Shown here: piece by piece, positions 43,538 to 51,539 of the stretch
How the letters are laid out: every line of letters starts with the position of its first letter
Position numbering within the stretch: position 1 is the stretch's first letter
NCBI GenBank assembly: GCA_945870425.1
Contig: CAMBSD010000010.1
Span: 37,433 to 101,432 of the forward strand
Direction of reading: 5' to 3'
Origin: Chitinophaga pinensis
GTDB lineage: Bacteria > Bacteroidota > Bacteroidia > UKL13-3
Length of the DNA stretch: 64,000 nucleotides
Program-made: the position numbers and the translations under genes
Notes under the pieces: model-generated
Databases searched by the model: none
What the model was told of the DNA's origin: nothing
What the model saw: the letters and a program-made list of their open reading frames with translations, nothing else

Positions 43538-44200
43538 ATGAACATTAAACTTGAAATAGCCTGTTTTAATGCTGAGTCAGCTTTGATAGCTGAACAAGGA
43601 GGTGCTGATAGGGTAGAGTTTTGTGCAAATATGCAAGTGGGTGGTACAACACCTTCATTGCTTGATTTTATTGAAGTAAAATCCCAAATTTCCATTCCAG
43701 TTTATGTGATGATTCGACCAAGAGGGGGTGATTTTGTCTATTCAGAAACAGAGTTTAATGAAATGAAAAGTAGCATCATTCAATTTAAAGAAGCGGGTGC
43801 AAATGGATTTGTATTTGGAATTTTAGATGCAAACAGAAAGCTTGATATAGCTCGAAATAAACAATTACTTGATTTAGCTGAGGGTCTTCCATGCACCTTT
43901 CACAAGGCTTTTGACGAGATAATTGAACCCTTCATAGCTTTACAACAATTGATAGATTTGGGTTTTGATAATATCCTAACTTCTGGTCAAGCAGCTACTG
44001 CTCTGCTTGGTTTGCCTATACTCAAACAATTGCTTCAGCGTTCTGAAAATAAAATCAATATCATGGTGGGTGGCTCTGTTCGTTCATCTAATATTCGTGA
44101 ATTAATGAATGAGCTGAATTCTGCTTGGTATCATTCATCTGCCATATTGCAGGGTGATAAAGCCCATTTAGAAGAAGTTAAAAAACTAAAATCAATTTGA
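43538..44200 (+). CDS. cutC: CutC-family protein
   Basis: A 220-residue TIM-barrel protein of normal CutC length. Diagnostic pieces include Glu-Ile-Ala-Cys-Phe-Asn at the start, Gln-Gly-Gly-Ala-Asp-Arg-Val-Glu-Phe-Cys, Met-Ile-Arg-Pro-Arg-Gly-Gly and Thr-Phe-His-Lys-Ala-Phe-Asp. The ATG at 43538 is the natural start; a longer open frame overlaps the preceding gene. CutC was linked to copper homeostasis, but that is doubtful, and it often sits in glycan operons. Its place between glycosylasparaginase and beta-mannosidase suggests a sugar-related role here. Confidence 0.9.
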   Translation: MNIKLEIACFNAESALIAEQGGADRVEFCANMQVGGTTPSLLDFIEVKSQISIPVYVMIRPRGGDFVYSETEFNEMKSSIIQFKEAGANGFVFGILDANRKLDIARNKQLLDLAEGLPCTFHKAFDEIIEPFIALQQLIDLGFDNILTSGQAATALLGLPILKQLLQRSENKINIMVGGSVRSSNIRELMNELNSAWYHSSAILQGDKAHLEEVKKLKSI

Positions 44201-44201
44201 T

Positions 44202-46724
44202 TTGAATAGAAAAATTCTCATATTGATTTTTTTGTATTGGCTTCCTTTATTGGCGATGAGTCAATCTTTTGAAAGAAATTTATCAAAAGAAAATTGGCGT
44301 TTAAAAAATACAAAAGATAAGGAATGGTATACAGCCCTAGTGCCAGGAACTGTGCATACTGACTTGTTACATAACAAGAAAATACCAGACCCCTTTTTAG
44401 CTGATAATGAAAGTAAATTGCAATACATCGAGAGTGAGGATTGGGAATACCAAACAAGTTTTTTGATAAACAAGAAAGAACTACAAAACGAACATATCGA
44501 GTTGCAATTTGATGGTCTTGATACTTATGCTAAAGTATATCTAAACGATTCATTGATACTTGCAGCTGATAACATGTTTCGCAAATGGGTGATAGATGTG
44601 AGAAAACAAATTCATCTTGGTAAAAACACACTTAAAGTTCTGTTTGAATCTGCTGTAATAAGAGGTAAAAGTGAAGCTAACAAATTAAGTTATCAGTTGC
44701 CAGGAGATGAAAAAGTATTTACCCGAAAAGCCCAGTATCAGTATGGTTGGGATTGGGGTCCACGCTTTATTACTTGCGGAATTTGGAAAGGAGTAAAACT
44801 GAAATTTTGGAACCATGCCAAGATAAATCATGTGCAGTTTGTACAAAATAAATTGGAAATAGAGAAGGCTCAAGTTCAATTCAAATTAGAGATTGTTTGT
44901 AGTAAAGAGTTCACTTATCACTTATCAACTCTCAATAATAATAATGAAAAAATAGGCGATACACTCATTAAGCTAAATGAGGGATTGAATCAAATTCTAT
45001 TGTCTCATCAAATCAATCATCCTAAATTATGGTGGACACATAATTTGGGTAAACAGCATTTATACAATTATTCGTTTGTGTTAGGCTTATCTAACAAGAA
45101 ATTGGATTCAATTCCTTTATGCTTTGGCCTAAGAAATATTGAGTGGGTGCAAGAAAAAGACGAGAAAGGAAAATCCTTTTATATGAAATTGAATGGCATT
45201 CCGATTTTTGCCAAAGGTGCTAATTACATTCCTGAAGATAATTTTCTGCCACGTGTTTCTTTGGCTAAAACCAAACAATTGATAATGGATACCAAAGCTG
45301 CAAACATTAACATGTTGCGCATATGGGGAGGTGGCACTTATGGCAGTGATGAGTTATATCAACTGTGCAATGAAAACGGTGTCTTAATTTGGCAAGACTT
45401 TATGTTTGCTTGTGCCATGTATCCTGGTGATAGCGCCTTTATAAATAGTGTAAATGCAGAAGTGTATGAGCAAATTATTCGGCTTAGAAATCATCCAAGT
45501 TTGGCCATTTGGTGTGGCAACAACGAGATTGAGGAAGGGTGGAAAAATTGGGGCTGGCAAAAACAATACAAGTATTCAGCGACTGATTCAGCAAACATCG
45601 CAGGTAATTATCACAACTTGTTTGAAGAAAAAATAAAGGAGGTTATTCAGCATTTAGATCCCAACAGATTTTATTGGCCAAGTTCTCCTAGTATTGGTTG
45701 GGGCAGAAAAGAAAGTTTAACGCAAGGCGATGTACATTATTGGGGTGTTTGGTGGGGTATGGAACCTTTTGAAGTGTTCGAGAAAAAAATACCTCGCTTC
45801 ATGAGTGAATATGGCTTTCAAGGAATGCCTGCCCTGAAAAGCTTTGAGAAAATGGGAGCAGTAAAGCAAAATATGCATGGATACGAGATAGACTCAAATG
45901 TTTTGAAGACACATCAGAAACACCCAAGAGGCTATCAAACCATTCAAAGCTATATGAAGCGAGATTACATTGTTCCTAAAAATTTTGAAGATTATGTATA
46001 CACTTCGCAATTGTTACAAGCAGATGGCATGAAAACAGCCATGGAAGCGCATCGCAGGGCCATGCCTTATTGCATGGGGAGTTTGTATTGGCAATTGAAT
46101 GATTGTTGGCCTGTCACCTCATGGAGTTCGATTGATTATAATGGACATTGGAAAGCCCTACATTACCAAGTAAAAAAATCATTCAATGATTTGTTAATTT
46201 CATTTGAAGATAAGAATGATTCCGTTTTGGTATATATTGTTTCAGATAAATTGGAAAACATATCTGGAGAATTGAAATTAAAACTCATGGATTTTGATGG
46301 AAATATATTGTTTGTAGATTCCATTGAAATTATTGTGAATTCAAATGATAGCAAGGTTTACTATTTGATTCATAAAGAAAAAATTGGAGCCTTTAAGCAT
46401 CCTCGAAAACTTGTTTTGTATGCATCTTTTTATGGCGAAAAGGAAGAGTTTCAGTCCTTATATTATTTTGTTAAACCAAAGGAATTGAACTTAACCAAAC
46501 CTGCAATTAAACTCAAGTACATTTCAAATAATACCATTGAAATAACATCAGATAAATTAGCTAAAAATGTGTTTTTAAGTTCAGAAAGTGAGCAAGTGCT
46601 ATTTGATGACAATTACTTTGACTTATTGCCTAATGAAAAGAAAATAGTAAAACTAAGTGGTAAGGTAAATCAATATACGAAACCTAAAATTGAAATAAAA
46701 TCTTTGTTTGTTACTTGGCATTGA
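44202..46724 (+). CDS. Beta-mannosidase, GH2
   Basis: An 840-residue exported GH2 enzyme with a signal peptide ending Ala-Met-Ser-Gln. The N-terminal sugar-binding domain has Val-Pro-Gly-Thr-Val-His and Glu-Asp-Trp-Glu-Tyr; a beta-sandwich and catalytic barrel follow. The acid/base is Asn441-Glu442 in Gly-Asn-Asn-Glu-Ile-Glu and the nucleophile Glu536 in Met-Ser-Glu-Tyr-Gly-Phe. C-terminal beta domains complete it. It releases terminal beta-mannose, e.g. the Man-beta-1,4-GlcNAc bond in the N-glycan core. The start codon is TTG one base after cutC; no ATG fits before the signal sequence. Confidence 0.93.
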   Translation: MNRKILILIFLYWLPLLAMSQSFERNLSKENWRLKNTKDKEWYTALVPGTVHTDLLHNKKIPDPFLADNESKLQYIESEDWEYQTSFLINKKELQNEHIELQFDGLDTYAKVYLNDSLILAADNMFRKWVIDVRKQIHLGKNTLKVLFESAVIRGKSEANKLSYQLPGDEKVFTRKAQYQYGWDWGPRFITCGIWKGVKLKFWNHAKINHVQFVQNKLEIEKAQVQFKLEIVCSKEFTYHLSTLNNNNEKIGDTLIKLNEGLNQILLSHQINHPKLWWTHNLGKQHLYNYSFVLGLSNKKLDSIPLCFGLRNIEWVQEKDEKGKSFYMKLNGIPIFAKGANYIPEDNFLPRVSLAKTKQLIMDTKAANINMLRIWGGGTYGSDELYQLCNENGVLIWQDFMFACAMYPGDSAFINSVNAEVYEQIIRLRNHPSLAIWCGNNEIEEGWKNWGWQKQYKYSATDSANIAGNYHNLFEEKIKEVIQHLDPNRFYWPSSPSIGWGRKESLTQGDVHYWGVWWGMEPFEVFEKKIPRFMSEYGFQGMPALKSFEKMGAVKQNMHGYEIDSNVLKTHQKHPRGYQTIQSYMKRDYIVPKNFEDYVYTSQLLQADGMKTAMEAHRRAMPYCMGSLYWQLNDCWPVTSWSSIDYNGHWKALHYQVKKSFNDLLISFEDKNDSVLVYIVSDKLENISGELKLKLMDFDGNILFVDSIEIIVNSNDSKVYYLIHKEKIGAFKHPRKLVLYASFYGEKEEFQSLYYFVKPKELNLTKPAIKLKYISNNTIEITSDKLAKNVFLSSESEQVLFDDNYFDLLPNEKKIVKLSGKVNQYTKPKIEIKSLFVTWH

Positions 46725-47231
46725 TACAATGGCTTTAAACAAATTCTTACTTGTTAGTTCTAGCGGAGACGAGAACGAACCTAATACTCACTTGTCAGTA
46801 ATAGCGGAGTTAATGAGATTTTTATTTGACTTTCATTTTATCAACAATTAATTCCCCACTTAATAATTATATTTCCTTTTTTATAATAAATCACTGCAAT
46901 TGTGTATACCAAATCATGCTAGCAAATGTTGTCCAATATGAAACGCTTTTCGAAATTTTTGTTCGCAAATAGGCAAGTTAGTGGAAACCCGAATTGCGAC
47001 CATCCAAGAATAAAAGTAACGGAATTGAAACAGAATATTAACTACATTAGACAAAACGGACGACCGACTGATAAGCAGACCGAGCCAATGAATTTTCCAA
47101 TGATTGGTTTTAGCATAGCTGCAGTGATCATATTTTTTTTAAAAAATTGCTTATCCTTCTGAAATCCTCCCCTAGAATTTATAATCGTTTACTAGCTTAT
47201 GATGTTTACCTTTGCCACATATTCCTAAAAC
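46725..47231. other. Intergenic spacer, base composition shift, no gene supported
   Basis: About 500 bp. The first part holds a GC-richer 25-bp patch near 46758-46783, and 46950-47100 has unusually many CGA/GAC triplets, unlike the AT-rich flanks. A 78-codon frame at 46926-47162 crosses it, but its translation shows no family motif and ends in a Phe/Leu tail. It may be the worn remnant of a gene. No terminator or promoter is certain. Confidence 0.4.
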
Positions 47232-48539
47232 ATGTTCAAAGAAATTTTAAGCCGTCTGCAAATTGAAAAGCTAAACGAAATGCAGGAGGCTAGCATACAA
47301 GCATCCCAAAAATCAAAAGATATATTGTTATTGTCGCCCACAGGTTCGGGCAAAACCTTGGCGTTTTTGCTTCCTGTGCTAGCCCAACTAAACCCTGAAC
47401 TGCACGGTGTGCAAGCCCTTATATTGGTTCCTTCGCGTGAGTTGGCCATACAAATTGAAAGTGTTTTCAAAAAAATGTCAACCGGTTTTAAGGTAAGTTG
47501 TTGCTATGGTGGTCACCCCACACGTGTAGAAAAAAACAACCTTGAACAAGAACCTGCTTTATTGATTGGCACCCCGGGCCGAATTGCCTATCACACCCGC
47601 CATAACAATTACAATGTAGAAACGGTGAGGACTTTGGTATTGGATGAATTTGATAAATCATTGGAGTTTGGCTTTGAAAAAGACATGTCATTCATCATCT
47701 ATCAATTGTCGAATGTAAACAAACGCATACTTACCTCCGCCACTGACATGAGCGAGATACCTGCATTTACAGGTGTTGAAGATGCTTTTGAAATAAACTA
47801 TTTAACTACGAAAGAAAACAAACCTCAGTTAACACTCAAGGCTGTTAGGGCGTTTGAGAATGATAAACTGGATGCGCTTTTTGGATTGATATGTATGTTG
47901 GGAGGCAGCACCAGTTTGGTGTTTTGCAACCACCGCGAGGCAGTGGATAGGATTGGGGAATTGTTGAAAAAGAATGGTATTGTTCACGATATTTTTCATG
48001 GTGGCATGGAGCAAGAAGACCGTGAAAGGGCTTTGATAAAATTTAGAAATGCCAGTCACCGCATATTGCTCACCACCGATTTGGCCTCTCGTGGACTTGA
48101 TATTCCTGAGATTGAAAATGTCATACACTATCAATTGCCTTTGACCGAGGATGCCTATATCCATCGTAATGGACGTACCGCTAGGATGAAGGCTGAAGGC
48201 AATGCTTGGCTGGTATTGGCTGAAGAAGAGCAGTTGCCAGCCTTTATTAAAACCAAACCTGAGTTTGAAAAATTACCTGCTACACCCAAGATGCCTCCTG
48301 CTAGCGAATTTGTGACCATTTACCTATCCGCGGGTAAGAAAGATAAAGTGAACAAAGTAGATATCGTTGGCTTTTTATTACAAAAAGGCAAACTACAAAA
48401 AGAGGAGTTGGGTTTGATAGAAGTACTTGATTTTACAGCCTACGCAGCGGTTAAACGCAATAAGGTGGAGGAGGTATTATACCATATCAGCAAAGAGAAG
48501 CTGAAAAATAAAAAAGTGAAAATAGAAATTTCGCGGTAA
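47232..48539 (+). CDS. DEAD-like ATP-dependent RNA helicase, variant motifs
   Basis: A 435-residue helicase. Q-motif-like Leu-Asn-Glu-Met-Gln, Walker A Ser-Pro-Thr-Gly-Ser-Gly-Lys-Thr (35-42), Pro-Ser-Arg-Glu, Thr-Pro-Gly-Arg, and motif III as Ser-Ala-Thr are all present. Motif II is Asp-Glu-Phe-Asp (138-141), not Asp-Glu-Ala-Asp, and motif VI reads His-Arg-Asn-Gly-Arg-Thr-Ala-Arg. The C-terminal ~75 residues resemble the DbpA RNA-binding domain. It is short and lacks a basic tail. It probably remodels structured RNA, perhaps rRNA; the substrate is inference. Confidence 0.9.
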   Translation: MFKEILSRLQIEKLNEMQEASIQASQKSKDILLLSPTGSGKTLAFLLPVLAQLNPELHGVQALILVPSRELAIQIESVFKKMSTGFKVSCCYGGHPTRVEKNNLEQEPALLIGTPGRIAYHTRHNNYNVETVRTLVLDEFDKSLEFGFEKDMSFIIYQLSNVNKRILTSATDMSEIPAFTGVEDAFEINYLTTKENKPQLTLKAVRAFENDKLDALFGLICMLGGSTSLVFCNHREAVDRIGELLKKNGIVHDIFHGGMEQEDRERALIKFRNASHRILLTTDLASRGLDIPEIENVIHYQLPLTEDAYIHRNGRTARMKAEGNAWLVLAEEEQLPAFIKTKPEFEKLPATPKMPPASEFVTIYLSAGKKDKVNKVDIVGFLLQKGKLQKEELGLIEVLDFTAYAAVKRNKVEEVLYHISKEKLKNKKVKIEISR

Positions 48540-48543
48540 GCGA

Positions 48544-48741
48544 TTATTCCTCTGTGCTTTTGCTAGGGTGCAATTTGTGTTTGATTTTGGCAATCACCCA
48601 TTTTACTAGGTGTTCGCCACCAAGCCAAAACCCAATGGCCGAAAGGATAATGAGTTCAAAATACAATAATTCCGAATTGGCTGCAACACCTGGAGTGGCA
48701 TTGGCAATGAAGGGTACGAAAACGAAAATGAACTTTTTCAT
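48544..48741 (-). CDS. Small membrane protein of unknown function
   Basis: A 65-residue frame starting Met-Lys-Lys-Phe, with a signal-like hydrophobic stretch, a second helix around residues 27-45 and a charged tail rich in Lys and His ending Lys-Ser-Thr-Glu-Glu. I do not recognise it. Sensible start, hydrophobic pattern and charged end support it over the overlapping plus-strand frame. It lies four bases past the helicase stop and points toward it. Confidence 0.55.
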   Translation of the reverse strand: MKKFIFVFVPFIANATPGVAANSELLYFELIILSAIGFWLGGEHLVKWVIAKIKHKLHPSKSTEE

Positions 48742-48849
48742 TGTTTTAAACTTTACTCAAAAATAATGGTTTAGAATACAAATGCTAAAATAATTTCGCG
48801 TATAGCTAATACATAAATTTATGTATTTTGCGAGCCCAAAACGAAAATT

Positions 48850-50250
48850 ATGAATTACGATTTAATAGTAATAGGTAGCGGCCCAGGTGGCTATGTAGCT
48901 GCCATAAGAGCAAGTCAGTTAGGATTAAAAACTGCCATAGTTGAAAAATCTGAATTAGGTGGTGTTTGCCTTAACTGGGGTTGTATTCCAACCAAAGCTT
49001 TATTGAAATCAGCCCAAGTTTTTGATTATATAAAACATGCATCTGATTACGGAATTAGCGTAAGCGGTGCTTCACACGATTTTAGTGCGGTGGTAAAACG
49101 TAGCCGTGGTGTGGCAGATGGCATGAGCAAAGGCATTGCCTTCTTGATGAAAAAGAACAAAATTGATGTGATTGCAGGTTTTGGAAAAATGGTTTCTGCA
49201 GGAAAAGTAGAAGTTACCCCGACAGAAATCGGGGCTGCAGGTGCTAAAGCCATTCATGAAGCTAAAAATATTATTTTGGCTACAGGTGCAAGAAGCCGTG
49301 AATTGCCAAATATTAAATTGGATGGTAAAAAAGTTCTCGGATACCGCGAAGCCATGGTAATGCCTACTCAGCCTAAGAGTATGATTGTAATGGGTAGCGG
49401 AGCCATTGGTTGCGAGTTTGCTTATTTCTACAACAGCATGGGTACCAAGGTTACCATCGTAGAGTTTTTGCCAAATATCCTTCCTGTTGAAGATGAAGAT
49501 TCATCAAAAGAAGTGGCCAAATCTTTCAAAAAATCTGGTATCGACATCATGACCTCTGCTTCGGTAGAGTCGGTAGATACAAGTGGAGTGGGTTGCAAAG
49601 TGAAAATTAAAACAGCTGAAGGCATCAAAGAAATGGAATGTGATGTGGTTCTTTCGGCAGTTGGAATTCAAACCAATCTTGAGGGCTTAGGTCTTGAAAC
49701 ATTGGGTGTAAAAACCGATAAAGGCAAAGTATTGGTAGATGATTATTACCAAACCAATGTAAAAGGCATATATGCAATTGGTGACATCGTTAAAGGTCAA
49801 GCACTTGCGCATGTTGCCAGTGCTGAGGGTATCATCTGCGTTGAGAAAATAGCAGGTCACCACCCTGAGCCATTAAATTATAATAATATACCAGGTTGTA
49901 CCTATTGCAGTCCAGAGGTGGCTTCGGTGGGTTATACTGAAAAAGCAGCTAAAGAGGCAGGTTACGAATTGAAAGTTGGTAAATTCCCTTTCAGTGCTAG
50001 CGGAAAAGCCAGTGCAGCAGGAGCTAAAGAAGGATTTATAAAATTGATTTTTGATGCCAAATATGGTGAGTTTTTGGGAGCACACATGGTTGGCGCTAAT
50101 GTAACCGAAATGATTGCCGAGGTAGTGGTAGCTCGTAAATTAGAAACCACAGGCATGGAAATAATTAAATCTGTTCACCCTCACCCAACCATGAGCGAAG
50201 CCATTATGGAAGCGGCTGCGCAGGCTTATGGTGAATGTATACATTTGTAG
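48850..50250 (+). CDS. lpdA: Dihydrolipoyl dehydrogenase (E3)
   Basis: A 466-residue flavoprotein. FAD motif Gly-Ser-Gly-Pro-Gly-Gly (9-14) and redox pair Gly-Gly-Val-Cys40-Leu-Asn-Trp-Gly-Cys45-Ile-Pro are at the N-terminus. The NAD Rossmann motif Gly-Ser-Gly-Ala-Ile-Gly follows, and the catalytic His-Pro-His-Pro-Thr-Met-Ser-Glu segment is near the C-terminus. It reoxidises lipoyl groups of pyruvate and 2-oxoglutarate dehydrogenase and glycine cleavage complexes. It is a lone gene; the matching E2 (pdhC) lies 17 kb upstream in the window. Confidence 0.95.
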   Translation: MNYDLIVIGSGPGGYVAAIRASQLGLKTAIVEKSELGGVCLNWGCIPTKALLKSAQVFDYIKHASDYGISVSGASHDFSAVVKRSRGVADGMSKGIAFLMKKNKIDVIAGFGKMVSAGKVEVTPTEIGAAGAKAIHEAKNIILATGARSRELPNIKLDGKKVLGYREAMVMPTQPKSMIVMGSGAIGCEFAYFYNSMGTKVTIVEFLPNILPVEDEDSSKEVAKSFKKSGIDIMTSASVESVDTSGVGCKVKIKTAEGIKEMECDVVLSAVGIQTNLEGLGLETLGVKTDKGKVLVDDYYQTNVKGIYAIGDIVKGQALAHVASAEGIICVEKIAGHHPEPLNYNNIPGCTYCSPEVASVGYTEKAAKEAGYELKVGKFPFSASGKASAAGAKEGFIKLIFDAKYGEFLGAHMVGANVTEMIAEVVVARKLETTGMEIIKSVHPHPTMSEAIMEAAAQAYGECIHL

Positions 50251-50295
50251 GAATAAGGTGGTGGTAATGCTTTTTAAACATTTTTTTATTGGGTG

Positions 50296-50326
50296 TTTGT
50301 ATTTTAGAAAATAAGCTATACTTTCG
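50296..50326 (+). promoter_or_regulatory. Promoter of rplS: TTTG-N19-TACTTTCG
   Basis: TTTG at 50296-50299 and TACTTTCG at 50319-50326 stand exactly 19 bp apart, the spacing of the Bacteroidota -33/-7 promoter. The -7 has one base difference from TAnnTTTG. Transcription would start near 50332, ~28 bp before the rplS ATG. Confidence 0.6.
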
Positions 50327-50359
50327 CACTCCCGTTTTTAAGAAAAATAACAACGTATT

Positions 50360-50707
50360 ATGGACGCAATTAAATTAGTAGAACAAGAATTTACAGCTAA
50401 TAAAACATTCCCTGAGTTCAAATCAGGCGATACGATAAATGTATATTACAAAATCCGCGAGGGTGCAAAAGAGCGTATTCAGCAATACCAAGGTGTTTGT
50501 TTACAACGTAGAAATTCAGGAATCAGCGCCACTTTTACTGTACGTAAAGTAAGTAATGGTGTAGGTGTTGAGCGTATTTTTCCGTTATACAGCGCTAATA
50601 TCGATAAAATTGAAGTAATGAGTCGTGGTAAAGTGCGTAGAGCACGTTTATTCTACCTGCGTGCACTTACTGGTAAAGCAGCTCGTATTAAAGAGAAAAG
50701 AGGTTAG
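50360..50707 (+). CDS. rplS: 50S ribosomal protein L19
   Basis: A 115-residue L19 with the family blocks [31 protein letters not shown], and Arg-Arg-Ala-Arg-Leu-Phe-Tyr-Leu-Arg. It sits at the 30S-50S interface. It stands alone here, with its own promoter and terminator, not in the trmD-rpsP operon of Proteobacteria. Confidence 0.97.
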   Translation: MDAIKLVEQEFTANKTFPEFKSGDTINVYYKIREGAKERIQQYQGVCLQRRNSGISATFTVRKVSNGVGVERIFPLYSANIDKIEVMSRGKVRRARLFYLRALTGKAARIKEKRG

Positions 50708-50737
50708 TTTTTTCATAGTTAAGTTAAACGCAAATTG

Positions 50738-50770
50738 CCCCAATTCATTTCTTGAGTTGGGGTTTTTGTT
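50738..50770 (+). terminator. Intrinsic terminator after rplS
   Basis: CCCCAA and TTGGGG with partial inner pairing around ATTTCTTG form a hairpin followed by TTTTTG and more T-rich DNA. Confidence 0.75.
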
Positions 50771-50810
50771 TTTCTTCGGTAGACATACCTCCGTTAGCCA
50801 ACGGAGGTTA

Positions 50811-51040
50811 GGGGGATGTTACTTGGGTTTCAACTTTAATAGTAATTACAATCATACAACAATTTCTTTCTCTTACTTTTTCCATTGATGAAAAAGTTAC
50901 AATCCCGCTGAGCGGGACTAGAAAAAAATATGCTTCTCCCCGCTTGCCTGATGCACGGCCCGTCCCGATTAATCGGGATTTTTTAGCCCAACGCAGGCCT
51001 CCTATTTGGTCGATTTTCTTGGCTTCGCGATTTCATTAAT
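50811..51040 (+). repeat. Dispersed intergenic repeat, copy 1
   Basis: About 230 bp that reappear in inverted orientation at 55005-55235. Shared landmarks, in order, are GGGGATGT, AGTAATT.CAATCATACA, TTTTTCCATTG.TGAAAAAGTTAC, palindrome TCCCGCTGAGCGGGA (50903-50917), ATATGCTTCT, CCTGATGCACGGCCCGTCC, palindrome TCCCGATTAATCGGGA (50963-50978), CCCAACGCA, and CTTCGCGAT. The two palindromes sit like nested ends of a small element. There is no open frame of merit. Confidence 0.85.
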
Positions 51041-51091
51041 TTTATTGAATTTCTTAGTGCTTTTTTATATCAATAGATAAGGCGGGTGGGT

Positions 51092-51192
51092 GGACGATTT
51101 GGCGGGAGCTATGCGGGAGTGGTGATATGGCTGAGGCAACCAAGTGCGGTTGGTTTGTGCGTGTCAGCCATAGCAGGGACCATAAATCGTCC
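51092..51192 (+). other. Long GC-rich nested hairpin, possible structured RNA
   Basis: Three nested, perfectly complementary arm pairs: GGACGATTT/AAATCGTCC (51092-51100 with 51184-51192), TATGGCTGA/TCAGCCATA (51126-51134 with 51164-51172), and AACCAA/TTGGTT (51138-51143 with 51150-51155) around a GTGCGG loop. A T-run follows the outer arm. The block is much more GC-rich than its surroundings. A second hairpin GTACTTTTTT/AAAAAAGTAC follows at 51204-51226. It may be a small RNA, a terminator-like structure or a palindromic element. Confidence 0.55.
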
Positions 51193-51330
51193 GATTTTTT
51201 GTAGTACTTTTTTCTAAAAAAAGTACGAAGAAATATTTTGAATAGTTTTTCTAATCTCCATTAAAAACAAAACCTATTTATTCGTTTTTCATTATACTTT
51301 TATTGCATCAAAAGGAAACAAAAATGCTTC

Positions 51331-51490
51331 TTCCGATTAATCGGAATCAAGGTGATCTCCAACCCAGACCCTTCGCTCTGGCTGACGGCCTACGCACTGC
51401 GAAAATCGACTTAGATATTGGATAATGATTTTGCTTTTGGCGATAGACATTCCCCTCCCGATTCATCGGGAAAGGGGTTAGGGGGATGTT
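51331..51490. repeat. Partial, diverged pieces of the same repeat family
   Basis: Palindromes TTCCGATTAATCGGAA (51331-51346) and TCCCGATTCATCGGGA (51456-51471), the word AAAATGCTTCT just before the first, and TTAGGGGGATGTT (51478-51490), which also occurs at 50808-50820, repeat elements of copy 1. They suggest several decayed insertions in this spacer. Confidence 0.6.
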
Positions 51491-51539
51491 TAGCTTTTTT
51501 AACTACAGTTTTCAGGATGATAGCCTCTAATGGTTATAA

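Noticed and set aside
46926..47162. 78-codon plus-strand frame
   Set aside because: No family motif, no signal for translation, and odd composition; reported only as a spacer.
48554..48766. 70-codon plus-strand frame
   Set aside because: Antisense to the 65-residue membrane protein, which has the better start, hydrophobic pattern and charged end.
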